Source: Ignavibacteria bacterium
GTDB taxonomy: Bacteria > Bacteroidota > Ignavibacteria > Kapaibacteriales > UBA2268
DNA length: 64,000 bases
Direction: 5' to 3'
NCBI GenBank assembly: GCA_026417135.1
Contig: JAOADV010000003.1
Coordinates: 152,288 to 216,287, forward strand
Shown here: in pieces, positions 1 to 10,011 of the stretch
How the letters are laid out: every line of letters begins with the position of its first letter
Numbering within the stretch: the stretch's first letter is position 1
Program-made: the position numbers and the translations under genes
The notes under the pieces: generated by a model
Database searches by the model: none
What the model saw: the letters and a program-made list of their open reading frames with translations, nothing else
What the model was told of the DNA's origin: nothing

Positions 1-1319
1 CTTAACCCGACGACCCAAAAAATCTCGCCTTGGGAAACACAAATCGGTATCCTTCTTTTTTTATGTAATGGAATTTTTTGATTGACAAAAAAATCACTTA
101 GTTTTACAAAACTTTTTAATCCTAAAGGAACAAATTTATCTCCTTTTTTCCAATTTCTTATGACGAATTGGTCAGCAATTTTATCGTAATCGAAAAATTC
201 CACATTCGGGCAAGCTTTGAGTTCAACCGTCGCTATGGGTACTTCTTCGAATTCTAAAATCAAATTCTCCCAGCAAACATTTGAATTTTTTGTAGTTAAA
301 ATTTCTTTCTCGCTAAGATTCCACGACTCTTTTGGAAGAAAAGTCAAATTGCCTCTATCTTTTAATATGACCAAGTCATCTCGGATTTTTAGATAACTTC
401 CAGTTTCGGAATAAATTAAGTTTAGGATTGCTTGAATATTTTTATAGGAAAAAGGCTTTTTCTTAAAAATCTCGACAACAATATTTTCGATTACTTCAGA
501 TATTATGTATTTATCAATTTCACCAAATATGTGTATGGGTATCTTAATTTCGCCATTTTTATGAAATTCTAAATGTTCGCCTATTATCCTTTTCGTTTCG
601 GAACTAACAACTTCATAAGCTGCGCGAGCAATGTCGGTAAAATTGTTTAGAACTTGGACAATTTCGGGGTTGAACTCCTTTTCGAGAAAAGGAATCAACT
701 TTAAACGAATTCTATTACGAAGAAAATCCAAAGAAAGATTTGATGAATCTTCTCTCCATCGTAGAGAAGATGAACGAGCATATAATTCAATTTCTTGCCT
801 CGTAAACCATAAAAAGGGCCGAATTAAAGTGACCCTATCAATTAGCCTTTCTGATGCTATACCACGCAATCCACGTAAACCACAACCGCGAACGATATTC
901 ATAAGAACAGTTTCGGCTTGGTCGTTCATATTGTGTGCGGTAGCAATATATCGAGCACCGAATAAGTTTGCGACCTCGACGAAAAATTCATAACGAAGGA
1001 TTCGTCCAGCCTCTTCTATGTTTATATTATTCGAAGTTGCATAGTTGCGGACATCTACCTCTTTACAAAAACAAGGTAAAGAATAACTCGAAGCCAATTC
1101 TTTTACAAACTCCTCATCTAAATCAGAATCTTGCCCACGAAGGCGATGATTGAGATGGGCAATTGCCAATTCGAGGTTTAAATTCTCTTTAACTTTCGAA
1201 AAAGAATCGAGCAAGGTAACTGAATCAATTCCCCCACTAACAGCTATAACCAATCGAGAATTTTCTTTCAGTAGAAATTCCTTTGCAAGAACTTGCGAAA
1301 ATTTATCGATGAAGTTCAT
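1..1319 (-). CDS. tilS: tRNA(Ile)-lysidine synthetase TilS, 3' end cut by window edge
   Basis: Ligates lysine to C34 of tRNA-Ile2 (CAU) using ATP, changing decoding from AUG to AUA. My translation of the minus strand from the ATG at 1317-1319 gives about 439 codons with no stop before the window edge. The N-terminal PP-loop reads SGGIDS (about residues 28-33), the ATP-pyrophosphatase signature. Further on are the family stretches HLNHRLRG and RNRIR, and a TilS C-terminal region ending at the edge with WVVGLR. The track omits it because the stop lies outside; the listed plus-strand ORFs at 631-1395 are shadows. A likely substrate tRNA lies at 11892-11965. Identification is firm; only the last few residues are missing. 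Confidence 0.93.
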   Translation of the reverse strand, partial: MNFIDKFSQVLAKEFLLKENSRLVIAVSGGIDSVTLLDSFSKVKENLNLELAIAHLNHRLRGQDSDLDEEFVKELASSYSLPCFCKEVDVRNYATSNNINIEEAGRILRYEFFVEVANLFGARYIATAHNMNDQAETVLMNIVRGCGLRGLRGIASERLIDRVTLIRPFLWFTRQEIELYARSSSLRWREDSSNLSLDFLRNRIRLKLIPFLEKEFNPEIVQVLNNFTDIARAAYEVVSSETKRIIGEHLEFHKNGEIKIPIHIFGEIDKYIISEVIENIVVEIFKKKPFSYKNIQAILNLIYSETGSYLKIRDDLVILKDRGNLTFLPKESWNLSEKEILTTKNSNVCWENLILEFEEVPIATVELKACPNVEFFDYDKIADQFVIRNWKKGDKFVPLGLKSFVKLSDFFVNQKIPLHKKRRIPICVSQGEIFWVVGL

Positions 1320-1436
1320 CAAAGTTGTATTTCACCATAGTGTAAGCAAATTACAAATTTTTCTTTTGCAAGAATATTTTATTAAGAAAGATTAGTTAGC
1401 TTATTTAACAGTTCCAGACCTCAAAAACTACTAATA

Positions 1437-4364
1437 TTACCTAATGACTATAAAAGGTTCCGATTTAATGACACCAAGTGCTTCGGCTTGTAGAAAATAA
1501 ACTCCCGAAGGAAGACCTTCCAAACTAAAAGTGAAAATCTGAGGACCCGCAAAACCGAACTTACCGATTTCTTGTAAAACATTATTTCCAAACATATCTA
1601 CAATTTTTAATGAAAATTTAGCGGGCGAAGGTAAAACAATTTCAACATTTAATTTATCTTTGGTCGGATTAGGAGAAATGGCTATTTGGAAAGCATTAGA
1701 AAATCTTTCATATTCATCGACAAAGTTAATATCATCATCTATCCGTAAGTTATCTATATACCAACCATCTTTGTTTTTCAAAGGATTAGTAATCAACGAG
1801 AATTTAATCAACACAGTATCATTTTCGTATTCTTTTAAGCTACGATTTTCAGTAAACCATCGACTCTCGGAAACATTATCTTTGAAATATTTCGAGCGTC
1901 GCATATCAATCCAAGCAATATTATCCCAACTTTTTCCAAAATCACGAGAAACACTTATCACCCCAACATCGCCAGAACTATCGATAATTGCAATCTCTTC
2001 GAAACTTAATGTAAGATTTGGAGCCTTTAGCACAACTGGTGCAAAGATGACATAATTTTCACTTTTTGGTTTGTAGTCGCCCTCAGGTGAATCAGTTAAA
2101 GAGTTTGGGGATGAAAAAGATACTCTATTTGTTAGTCCCCATATTCCAGCAGTTCCTTCAGTCAAATAAGGTGTCAAATTATTAATTTCATCGAAATTTT
2201 CAGATAAAGAAAGCATTGGGGCACCAGAGTAAGCTAATACCTCATTTGAGAATTCACTCGGAGTTAATTTATTAGCGCGTTTCCCAATCGAACGAATTTT
2301 TACTTTGTAAAACTTTTTAGTCGTTAGCGGAATTACCATCTGTTGAATAGCCCCGACGTTAAGTTTGTCCCTTTCTATTGTATGTAGTAAAGTAGTGTCC
2401 GAAAAGATTTGCAAAGCGTGATAATCGTGGAAAAAAGAACCATCAATATGTTCGCCGGGATTTCTCCAAGTCAATAAAATACCGTTTTCATCTGGTTTGA
2501 CTTCCACAATTTCTGGTGCCTTAGGTTGAAGTGCTCCACCAGCAACACCAGTAACGCTTGCAAAGGGACTTTCTAATCCATCGTTATCTACAACTTTCAA
2601 TTTAAATGTAAAAGTTTCACCATCGACTAAATTGGTATAAGTATATTCTTGTATCCCTTTGTTAATCTCGGCAATTTTTTCATTATCCTTGTAAATCCAA
2701 ATTGTAAAATTCTTTAATATACCTCCTAACTGATTTTCGGTTGGGTCTTTCCATTTCAACACTATTTTGTTCGGTTCCAAATAATTATTAACATAAGACA
2801 GATGTTCGACTGGTTTCGGAGCGGTTGTCAATATTGCGATATATGCATTATTTGTATAGAAAGTGCCCCGAGGTGCATTTGGCATCCAGAAACAAGGAAT
2901 AAACTTCCCATCGAATGCTATGATCGACATATAATCGCCCCAATATCTACCTAACAATGGACCACCAGCATCAACAACAGCATTTGAGTGGTCCAAATAC
3001 CAAGAATTTGGAGTTACCCTAATATTTTTCCAAGTATTACCTTCGTCGAAGGAAACAGCAACAAATAAATCGACCGCTTTATTTTCTGAGTCCATAGCAG
3101 AAGAATAATAAGAAACAGCAAGGATACCAGTTTTTGCATCGTAAGCAATTGCAGGGAAAAACATATCGTTTCGATAAGAATTATCATCGATTCTAATCTT
3201 ACTTATCCAACTTTCTCCTCCATTAGTCGATTTTGCAAAATAAACACCATACTTGTTGTTTTCGTCCTTACCTGCTTGAACAATAAAAATCTTGTTCGGA
3301 GTATTACCAAGTGCGACATATGGATGAGAAGAAACTCTCATATTACCTTTATTTGGTAAAGCATTTCTTAAATTTACCCTTTCCCCACAAGTAACCACCG
3401 ATTGGGCAAGCTTCGGGCTTGACCAAGCCCAAGAAACACCACCATTAGTCGATTTTTGAACAAGTACGTTAGTATAGTTTCCTTGCTTGTTTTCCCAAAT
3501 AACATATAAAGTTCCGTCACCTGCAACTATTGGCATAGGAGATTGGACACCACCTGTTCCAACACTTCCGGGTATTCGAGTAGTTGGAGAAAATTCTTCG
3601 CCGTTTTGCGAGTACGAAAAACCAATTGCACTCCCCAATGTTGGCGAAATTAAATACCAAGCTACATAAACCCTATCCTTAAAAGGAGAATTTGGATTGG
3701 CATCGCAAGCTATAAAAGGTTTATCGTGGTTATCTTGGCTGGCCCCACCTCCAACCGAAAGACTAACCGGAATAGGTTGTCCCCAAGTTTTACCACCATC
3801 AGTTGATTTATTTACAAAAACTCCTCCATCTTCGATTGAACCTTGGTCGCTGACTTGTGCAAAAATATACGAATAGTATAAGTGCCCCTTTGAATCGAAT
3901 GCAAGTCCAGGGTCCACATTTGTCAAACCGCCAGAAGACGGTGGGGACACAAACACATTCAAATTTGGAGGTGTAAGCGAAGTGCTCCAACTTTTTCCTC
4001 CATCGGTCGAATAATAAGCTGCCATTCTGTAACCACTGGACATAGTATTATATCGCATATCGTTTGAACTTGCAACAATATGGTTTGGATTTGTTGGATG
4101 CCTAACAATAAAGGTCTCCGATTGACCTCCCCCAGAATTGATGATATTTATAATTTCAATCCCAGTTTGAGTTAAGATTCTATCGGGTCCTTTGTCGAAT
4201 AATTCCTTAGGGAGTGAATCAATCGGTCGAAAAATATCAGACCAAGTAAGTTTCGTTGCGGATTCTATATCCAAAATAGGCGACAAAATCCGATATTCGA
4301 ATTGTGCACGAAGATGGAAAAGAACTAAAAAATTGATAACAAATAAAGTAAATATTCTCTTCAT
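1437..4364 (-). CDS. Secreted BNR/Asp-box (sialidase-fold) protein with FN3-like domains and T9SS C-terminal sorting domain
   Basis: A 975-residue exported protein. I start it at the internal ATG (MKRIFTLF...), which gives a clean signal peptide ending near LRAQ; the track's start is a GTG overlapping a promoter-like box. The first half holds at least five Asp-box motifs of the S-x-D/N-x-G-x-x-W kind (STDGGKSW, STDGGKTW, STNGGVSW, STNGGESW, SFDEGNTW), typical of sialidase-like beta-propellers. Two fibronectin-III-like stretches follow (about 545-640 and 650-760), then a beta-sandwich-like region. The last roughly 85 residues carry SPNPTKDKL and LPSGVYFLQ, the type A T9SS sorting signature. 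I cannot see catalytic sialidase residues, so a binding or structural propeller is as likely as an enzyme. It is probably released or surface-attached. Confidence 0.8.
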   Translation of the reverse strand: MKRIFTLFVINFLVLFHLRAQFEYRILSPILDIESATKLTWSDIFRPIDSLPKELFDKGPDRILTQTGIEIINIINSGGGQSETFIVRHPTNPNHIVASSNDMRYNTMSSGYRMAAYYSTDGGKSWSTSLTPPNLNVFVSPPSSGGLTNVDPGLAFDSKGHLYYSYIFAQVSDQGSIEDGGVFVNKSTDGGKTWGQPIPVSLSVGGGASQDNHDKPFIACDANPNSPFKDRVYVAWYLISPTLGSAIGFSYSQNGEEFSPTTRIPGSVGTGGVQSPMPIVAGDGTLYVIWENKQGNYTNVLVQKSTNGGVSWAWSSPKLAQSVVTCGERVNLRNALPNKGNMRVSSHPYVALGNTPNKIFIVQAGKDENNKYGVYFAKSTNGGESWISKIRIDDNSYRNDMFFPAIAYDAKTGILAVSYYSSAMDSENKAVDLFVAVSFDEGNTWKNIRVTPNSWYLDHSNAVVDAGGPLLGRYWGDYMSIIAFDGKFIPCFWMPNAPRGTFYTNNAYIAILTTAPKPVEHLSYVNNYLEPNKIVLKWKDPTENQLGGILKNFTIWIYKDNEKIAEINKGIQEYTYTNLVDGETFTFKLKVVDNDGLESPFASVTGVAGGALQPKAPEIVEVKPDENGILLTWRNPGEHIDGSFFHDYHALQIFSDTTLLHTIERDKLNVGAIQQMVIPLTTKKFYKVKIRSIGKRANKLTPSEFSNEVLAYSGAPMLSLSENFDEINNLTPYLTEGTAGIWGLTNRVSFSSPNSLTDSPEGDYKPKSENYVIFAPVVLKAPNLTLSFEEIAIIDSSGDVGVISVSRDFGKSWDNIAWIDMRRSKYFKDNVSESRWFTENRSLKEYENDTVLIKFSLITNPLKNKDGWYIDNLRIDDDINFVDEYERFSNAFQIAISPNPTKDKLNVEIVLPSPAKFSLKIVDMFGNNVLQEIGKFGFAGPQIFTFSLEGLPSGVYFLQAEALGVIKSEPFIVIR

Positions 4365-4390
4365 TGTAAATCTAACATTAATGTAACTCA

Positions 4391-4398
4391 CAAAATTA
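4391..4398 (-). promoter_or_regulatory. -7 box (TAATTTTG) for the BNR protein gene
   Basis: On the minus strand TAATTTTG fits the Bacteroidetes -7 consensus TAnnTTTG, 26 nt upstream of the ATG at 4364. No good -33 TTTG is seen at the expected distance. Its position supports the internal ATG over the GTG at 4391. Confidence 0.35.
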
Positions 4399-4447
4399 AC
4401 AAAAGATAGGGGAAAGATATAATTAATAAAATTAGCTACAAGAACAA

Positions 4448-5083
4448 CTACCGATAAAGTCTGTTTTCAATTATATAATTTTCAACTTCTCTGGTCAACA
4501 AATAACTACAATTCAAGCCCAACTTGATTCTCTTTCTTATATCGCTTGAGCTAATTTCAATTAGGGGACAATTTAGAATATTAATTTTTTCTTCAAAATC
4601 TAAGTTAAGGGAATCATTCTGAATATTTTTATTTAGGTAACTTAACAAATAATTTTTGGAGATAAAAGAAAGGGGTCGATTTGCAACTACTAAATTTACA
4701 TTTTCAACAATATAAAGCCAATTTTTCCATTGAGCGAACTTAAGAGCTTGGTCGCTACCTATTAGTAAAAATATTTTAGAATTGGGAAAACTATTGCGGA
4801 AATAAGCCACTGTTTCGTAAGTATATGAAATTTCTCCCCTATTTATCTCGAACTCCTCTAATTCAAACTTTGGATTGCCCGATATTGCAATTCTAATCAT
4901 ATTTTTTCGGTGCTCGGGAGTTGCAAGTTCCTCATCGGTTGATTTTAAAGGTGGGAGATAATTTGGAACAAAAAAACATTTGTTTAAATCGTATTCTTCG
5001 ACAAAAAATGTTGCAATAACAAGATGTGCGATATGTATAGGATTAAAAGTTCCGCCAAATATTCCAAGAGAATGCTCTGCCAT
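4448..5083 (-). CDS. nadD: Nicotinate-nucleotide adenylyltransferase NadD
   Basis: Transfers AMP from ATP to nicotinate mononucleotide, giving deamido-NAD in NAD biosynthesis. The 211-residue length is normal. Residues 8-20 read GIFGGTFNPIHIAHL, the nucleotidyltransferase (H/T)xGH-type ATP-binding loop. Near the C-terminus EISSSDIRKRI is the SxSxxR phosphate-binding motif of this family. ATG start. It lies 2 nt downstream of the HAD gene on the same strand, so the two are probably co-transcribed. Confidence 0.93.
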   Translation of the reverse strand: MAEHSLGIFGGTFNPIHIAHLVIATFFVEEYDLNKCFFVPNYLPPLKSTDEELATPEHRKNMIRIAISGNPKFELEEFEINRGEISYTYETVAYFRNSFPNSKIFLLIGSDQALKFAQWKNWLYIVENVNLVVANRPLSFISKNYLLSYLNKNIQNDSLNLDFEEKINILNCPLIEISSSDIRKRIKLGLNCSYLLTREVENYIIENRLYR

Positions 5084-5085
5084 AA

Positions 5086-5835
5086 TTAATTCTCAAGATT
5101 CGAGATAATCTTGGGAATATCTTTCCAACAAGTAACTATAAAATCGGCAATAGAATGCAACTCTGCGTCTTCGTTCATAAAATCAAGATGATTGCCAATA
5201 AAACGAATAGCTTTCATTTTTAAATTCTTAGCCCCGATAATGTCCGTTTCTTCGATATCTCCGATATGCAAGGCTTGTTCGGGGGGACAATCGAATTGCT
5301 CCAATATTGTCATATATGCTTTTGGATTTGGTTTTGCAACGCCAGTTTCGTTCGAAAAGGAAAAAGCAGAGAAATATTCAAAAATTCCAACTTTACGTAA
5401 TAACTCTCTTAATATAATTCCCGGAGAAAATCCAGTATCCGATACAATTCCCAAAAAAAACTTTTCTTTGAGTATTTTCAAAGAATCCTCGACACCTTCA
5501 ATAAGCTTCGGTGGATAATCCAAAATACTATGCTCAAAGATGTAAACAAGTCTGTGCATCAAATCCTCATCGTACGGAGCATTAAAATACTTCCAGAAAA
5601 AATCAATTGCTTGGGCGGCGGAAATAGTCCTTTGCTCATTTTTCCAAATGGTATTAAAATAATCCCAAGCTTCGGCCATAGCTTTTTCGTACTCCTCGTC
5701 GGAAACTCTTAAACCAAGTGTTTCTAAACTCTTTTTTAACTCTGAAATTCTATAATGATTCCTTTCCAATCCGTTGGAGGAATCGAACAAAGTGTTCCAA
5801 AAATCAATAGTAATTACTTTGATTCGTTTACTCAT
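5086..5835 (-). CDS. HAD-superfamily hydrolase with Trp at the D+2 position
   Basis: Start reset from the track (5952) to the ATG giving MSKRIKVITIDFWNTLFD, which puts motif I at the N-terminus and removes overlap with divergent uvrC; length 249. HAD motifs: motif I IDFWNTLF, motif II VSDT, motif III lysine in GVAKPNPKAY, motif IV HIGDIEETD. The helical cap between motifs I and II suggests a class I HAD. The residue two after the nucleophile Asp is Trp, whereas phosphatases normally have Asp there. Substrate unknown. nadD follows after 2 nt. Confidence 0.8.
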   Translation of the reverse strand: MSKRIKVITIDFWNTLFDSSNGLERNHYRISELKKSLETLGLRVSDEEYEKAMAEAWDYFNTIWKNEQRTISAAQAIDFFWKYFNAPYDEDLMHRLVYIFEHSILDYPPKLIEGVEDSLKILKEKFFLGIVSDTGFSPGIILRELLRKVGIFEYFSAFSFSNETGVAKPNPKAYMTILEQFDCPPEQALHIGDIEETDIIGAKNLKMKAIRFIGNHLDFMNEDAELHSIADFIVTCWKDIPKIISNLEN

Positions 5836-5902
5836 TAAACTTCGAAAATTTAATAAATTAATATTTTCAAACTTAATATAATTCTTATGAATTGACAAAT
5901 AA

Positions 5903-7750
5903 ATGAACCAAGTTGAGTTTATCGAATCGCTTCCAGTAGAATTCAGAGACAAATTAAGAAATTTACCAAATAAGCCGGGGGTTTATCTTTACAAAGACAA
6001 ATCTGGAAAAGTAATTTACATCGGTAAAGCTTCAAAATTAAGGCATAGGGTCTATTCCTACTTTCAATCTAGTAAGCACCACGATGCAAAAACCAACGCA
6101 TTGCTACGACACATTGCAGATTTGGATTTCATACTTACACATACCGAAGCCGAAGCATTAATACTCGAAGATACTTTAGTCAAGCGATACAAGCCAAGAT
6201 ACAATGTTATGCTACGGGACGACAAAACATACCCATTCATACGAATAACCAACGAAGAATATCCAAGAATTTTCTCCACAAGAAAAATTGTTAGGGACGG
6301 TTCAAAGTATTTCGGACCATTCACCGACGCAAAGGCAATGAAAAGATTAATAAAGCTAATTAGGTCAATTTTCAAATTAAGGAGTTGTAAATTAAAATTA
6401 ACAGAAGAATCCATAGCACAACGGAAATTCAAACTTTGCTTGGACTATCAAATAAAAAAATGCGAAGCCCCTTGCGAAGGATTGATTTCTAAAACAAAGT
6501 ATTTGGAAGATGTTGCAAATGCAATTCGAGTAATCAATGGAAAGAGCTTGGAAGTTGAAAAAATCCTTTACGAAAAAATGGAAGATGCCGCAAACAATTT
6601 AGATTTCGAACAAGCTGCCTACTATCGAAATCAATATTTTCTCTTAAAAGAATTTTCATCGACACAAAAAATTGCTTCGACGGAACTTATCGATAGAGAT
6701 GTTTTCGGCTTCGCAGAACAAGATAACTTGGTTTGCATTTGGATATTTAATATCCGCGAAGGTAAACTAATCAATAAACGACACTTCATTTTGAAAAACA
6801 AATTTGGTCTTTCGCCCCAAAAAATATTACAAATGGCATTAGAGAAATGGTATATTGAAAATGAATTCATTCCCGATGAAATTCTTTTACCTTTCGAACC
6901 CGAAGAGATGGAATTTATTCATTCTTATTTAGACGAACGTAAAAAGAAACATCTTTCGATACATATACCAAAAGTAGGCGATAAGAAAAAACTTGTGAAA
7001 TTAGCAAACGAAAATGCTGAATTTCAAATCAAAGAATACACGCTCACATTAATGAAAAAGGATGCTGAACTTCCCAAAAGAATTTTGGATATGCAAAAGG
7101 ATTTGCAATTGGAACGCCCCCCACGGAAAATTGAATGTTTCGACAATTCGCATATTCAAGGCTCGGAGCTTGTTTCTTCTGTTGTTGTGTTTAAAAATGG
7201 GAAACCAGCAAAAAGCGAATACCGAAAATATAAAATTAAAACCGTAGCAAAAAGCGACGATTTTTTGGCAATCCGCGAAGTTGTTTTTCGTAGATATAAA
7301 AGATTGCTCGACGAAGCGAAAGAACTTCCCGATTTAATAATAATTGATGGTGGAAAGGGGCATTTAAACGAGGCTATTGATGTATTGAAAGAACTTAATA
7401 TCTTCGATAAAGTATCTATAATTTCTATTGCAAAAAAATTGGAACAAATCTATAAACCAAATATCAAAGAACCAATTACTTTGGCAAAGACTTCTGCAAC
7501 CTTGCAAATGATTCAGCAAATCCGCGACGAAGCCCATCGATTTGCAATAACTTATCACCGATTGCTTAGGAAAAAGAGAACCATCGAAACAGAATTACTA
7601 AATATCGAAGGGATTGGAGAAAAAACAGCGAATAAACTTTTGAAAACCTTTGGCTCCGTAAAACAGATAAAAGAAAGTAGCGAGGCGGAAATTGCCAAAA
7701 TTGTAGGAAACAAGATTGCAAAACGAATTTTGGAATATTTTAATTCTTAG
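5903..7750 (+). CDS. uvrC: Excinuclease ABC subunit C
   Basis: Makes the 3' and 5' incisions around bulky DNA lesions after UvrAB loading. All family domains are present in 615 residues: GIY-YIG nuclease at the N-terminus (GVYLYKDKSGKVIYIGKAS, about 27-45), the UVR/UvrB-binding segment (NNLDFEQAAYYRNQ), an RNase-H-like C-terminal endonuclease (ECFDNSHIQG, IIIDGGKGHL) and tandem helix-hairpin-helix (LLNIEGIGEKTANKLL). ATG start; it faces the HAD gene divergently and ends 6 nt from parB, convergent. Confidence 0.96.
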   Translation: MNQVEFIESLPVEFRDKLRNLPNKPGVYLYKDKSGKVIYIGKASKLRHRVYSYFQSSKHHDAKTNALLRHIADLDFILTHTEAEALILEDTLVKRYKPRYNVMLRDDKTYPFIRITNEEYPRIFSTRKIVRDGSKYFGPFTDAKAMKRLIKLIRSIFKLRSCKLKLTEESIAQRKFKLCLDYQIKKCEAPCEGLISKTKYLEDVANAIRVINGKSLEVEKILYEKMEDAANNLDFEQAAYYRNQYFLLKEFSSTQKIASTELIDRDVFGFAEQDNLVCIWIFNIREGKLINKRHFILKNKFGLSPQKILQMALEKWYIENEFIPDEILLPFEPEEMEFIHSYLDERKKKHLSIHIPKVGDKKKLVKLANENAEFQIKEYTLTLMKKDAELPKRILDMQKDLQLERPPRKIECFDNSHIQGSELVSSVVVFKNGKPAKSEYRKYKIKTVAKSDDFLAIREVVFRRYKRLLDEAKELPDLIIIDGGKGHLNEAIDVLKELNIFDKVSIISIAKKLEQIYKPNIKEPITLAKTSATLQMIQQIRDEAHRFAITYHRLLRKKRTIETELLNIEGIGEKTANKLLKTFGSVKQIKESSEAEIAKIVGNKIAKRILEYFNS

Positions 7751-7756
7751 ATAAAA

Positions 7757-8665
7757 TCAACTTAGTTGAAGACTATACAAAATATCAATCAATCTTTGCA
7801 AATCTTCATTAGAATTAAATGTTAGAACAATTTTACCACTCTTCTTACCTATTTCAATTTTAACTTTTGTCCCAAGAATTTTGGAAAGTTCAGTAGAAAC
7901 AGCTGCGATATTCGGGTCCACTTCCTTTACCGATTTGGAGCTACTAACTTCCACTTTTTCTGCGAGTAAGGCAGAAACTATTTGTTCAGTTTGGCGAACG
8001 CTTAGGTTTTGTTCTAAAATTTTCTTCCAAACAGCACGAATTTTTTCATCGTCATTTAAAGAAAGTAACACTTTCGCGTGTCCTACCGTTATTTCATTAT
8101 TTCTTAAACTATCTTGCACTTGTATAGGCAACTTCAACAACCTCATTACGTTAGTAACAGTCGAACGTTCCTTTCCAACTCTTTTTGCTATTTCATCTTG
8201 GGTTAATTTGAATTCTTCGTTAAGTTTTTTAAAACCGTTTGCCAAATCAATCGGATTCAAATCTTCTCGTTGAACATTTTCGACAATAGCCATTTCTAAA
8301 AGTTTTATGTCTTCGTCCACATTTATAATAAAAGCTGGTATCTTCTGCATTCCAGCTCTGATTGCAGCTCGAACTCGCCGCTCTCCAGCTACCACTTGGT
8401 ATCCATTTTCTAAACGCCTAACGGTTATTGGTTGAACAACTCCATTCGATTTAATGGACTCGGCAAGCTCATCTAAAGATTTTTCATCGACCTGCTTTCT
8501 TGGTTGATGTGGGTTGAATTTAATTCGTGAAATTTCTATTTCATCAAAAATCCTCGACACATCAAATTTATTGTTGTCTTTATCTCGAAATTCTTTATTG
8601 AAGCTTTCTGGTATCAAAGAACTTAATCCTTTTCCTAAACCAAATGTTTTTTTTCGCTCCGCCAT
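7757..8665 (-). CDS. parB: Chromosome-partitioning protein ParB (Spo0J family)
   Basis: CTP-dependent DNA clamp that loads at parS and spreads, driving origin segregation with ParA. The 302-residue protein begins with a basic KTFGLGKGLSSLIP leader (the ParA-interacting type), then the ParB/Srx nuclease-fold domain with GERRVRAAIRAG (CTP/arginine motif), a helix-turn-helix (LTQDEIAKRVGKERSTVTN) and a C-terminal dimerisation region. It lies 11 nt downstream of parA. Chromosomal parAB usually sit near oriC; no dnaA or clear parS is visible here. Confidence 0.95.
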   Translation of the reverse strand: MAERKKTFGLGKGLSSLIPESFNKEFRDKDNNKFDVSRIFDEIEISRIKFNPHQPRKQVDEKSLDELAESIKSNGVVQPITVRRLENGYQVVAGERRVRAAIRAGMQKIPAFIINVDEDIKLLEMAIVENVQREDLNPIDLANGFKKLNEEFKLTQDEIAKRVGKERSTVTNVMRLLKLPIQVQDSLRNNEITVGHAKVLLSLNDDEKIRAVWKKILEQNLSVRQTEQIVSALLAEKVEVSSSKSVKEVDPNIAAVSTELSKILGTKVKIEIGKKSGKIVLTFNSNEDLQRLIDILYSLQLS

Positions 8666-8676
8666 ACTTTTAATTT

Positions 8677-9447
8677 TTATGTAAAATTGTTATTTTTCAA
8701 AATTTCTTCTGCTAAATCCAAGTAATTTTTTGTTCCAACACTCGAAGGATCATACGTAAGAATTGGTTTGCCGTGACTTGGGGCTTCGGAAAGCCTTACA
8801 TTTCTAAAAATTACTGTCTTCAATGCCTTGTCCCCAAAAAGTTCTCGAACTTCCTTCAAAACTTGCTGAGATAATCTCAACCTCGAATCGAACATAGTCA
8901 ACAAAATTCCTTCTATCGCTAATTTGGGATTCAAAGCTCGTCGGACGATATGAATTGTATTCAAAAGTTTGCTCAAACCTTCCAAAGCGTAATATTCGCA
9001 TTGGACAGGAATTAGAACCGAATTTGCACAAGTTAAAGCATTAACAGTAAGCAACCCTAACGATGGAGGGCAATCGATGAATATAAAATCAAAATTATTT
9101 TTTAAATCGCTTAACTTTTGGGAAAGGACTTTTTCTCGTTCGGGAAATTCAACTAACTCGATTTCCGCACCAACAAGGTTAATATTTGCAGGGAGAATTT
9201 CCAAGTTCTCTATCTCGGTGGACATTATCGCATTAGAAATTTCTATCTTCCCAATCAGTACTTCGTAGATAGTATGTTCCAATCTATTTTGTTCGAAACC
9301 TAACCCATTTGTAGCATTTCCTTGTGGGTCAATATCAACGAGCAACACTTTTTTCCCCATCGAAGCAATTGAACTCGAAAGATTAATTGCAGTGGTCGTT
9401 TTACCAACACCTCCTTTTTGATTCGCTATTGCAATAACTCTAACCAT
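8677..9447 (-). CDS. parA: Chromosome-partitioning ATPase ParA (Soj)
   Basis: Walker-type ATPase that binds DNA non-specifically and moves ParB-parS complexes. The deviant Walker A reads [14 protein letters not shown] (residues 11-24), Walker A' [10 protein letters not shown] and Walker [14 protein letters not shown]. At 256 residues it is the short chromosomal form without an N-terminal regulatory HTH. ATG start at 9447, 2 nt after the NUDIX gene, so NUDIX-parA-parB form one minus-strand unit. Confidence 0.96.
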   Translation of the reverse strand: MVRVIAIANQKGGVGKTTTAINLSSSIASMGKKVLLVDIDPQGNATNGLGFEQNRLEHTIYEVLIGKIEISNAIMSTEIENLEILPANINLVGAEIELVEFPEREKVLSQKLSDLKNNFDFIFIDCPPSLGLLTVNALTCANSVLIPVQCEYYALEGLSKLLNTIHIVRRALNPKLAIEGILLTMFDSRLRLSQQVLKEVRELFGDKALKTVIFRNVRLSEAPSHGKPILTYDPSSVGTKNYLDLAEEILKNNNFT

Positions 9448-9449
9448 AT

Positions 9450-9989
9450 CTACTTCAAAAACAGTTTTAAAAAGAAAAAAGCATTCAAAACCATAGAATG
9501 GTTTATTTCACCTCGTTCAATTTTATTGTAAACTTCATCCAAATCGAATAAAACGACCTCAATTTCTTCATTGCTATCAAATTTAGGATTAAATCTTTTT
9601 TCGACATCTCGCCATAAAAAAGAAAAGCAATAATTATTCAAAAAAGCAGGATTTGGCCTGTTTACGCCCAAATAAATTGGTCTTTCTGAAGAAAAATACC
9701 CAGTTTCTTCGACACATTCCCTAACAGAAGCATCCGCGGGGTCTTCTCCATCATCGACTAACCCGCCTGGAACTTCCAAAGTTATCTCGTCAGTTCCGTG
9801 CCTGTATTGCTTTATCATTACAACTTTATCATCACTTGTAATAGGAATTACATTAACCCAGTTGGGAGAATTAAGAACAATAAATTCAGACTGAAGTAAA
9901 CTTTGTGGATTTTCTCTCTTTATCCATTGTGCCTTAAATATTTTTAAGTCTATTTCTTTACTGATACTTACAGTCTTCCACTTTTCCAA
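9450..9989 (-). CDS. NUDIX hydrolase, ADP-ribose pyrophosphatase-like
   Basis: Hydrolyses nucleoside diphosphates linked to another moiety. The 179-residue protein has a full Nudix box: [24 protein letters not shown] matches Gx5Ex7REUxEExGU, with an upstream [17 protein letters not shown] stretch typical of ADP-ribose pyrophosphatases (NudF-like). The start is a TTG; no earlier or nearby ATG keeps the N-terminal strand, and a -7 promoter box lies about 22 nt upstream. It probably leads the parAB operon. The exact substrate cannot be told from sequence. Confidence 0.82.
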   Translation of the reverse strand: MEKWKTVSISKEIDLKIFKAQWIKRENPQSLLQSEFIVLNSPNWVNVIPITSDDKVVMIKQYRHGTDEITLEVPGGLVDDGEDPADASVRECVEETGYFSSERPIYLGVNRPNPAFLNNYCFSFLWRDVEKRFNPKFDSNEEIEVVLFDLDEVYNKIERGEINHSMVLNAFFFLKLFLK

Positions 9990-10011
9990 TTTAGTCCAAT
10001 ATCAACAAATG

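Noticed and set aside
631-1395. Three plus-strand ORFs at the left edge
   Set aside because: Shadows of tilS, which is read on the minus strand through the edge.
5836-5952. Longer N-terminus of the HAD gene
   Set aside because: It adds residues before the conserved motif I, overlaps divergent uvrC, and has no HAD homology.
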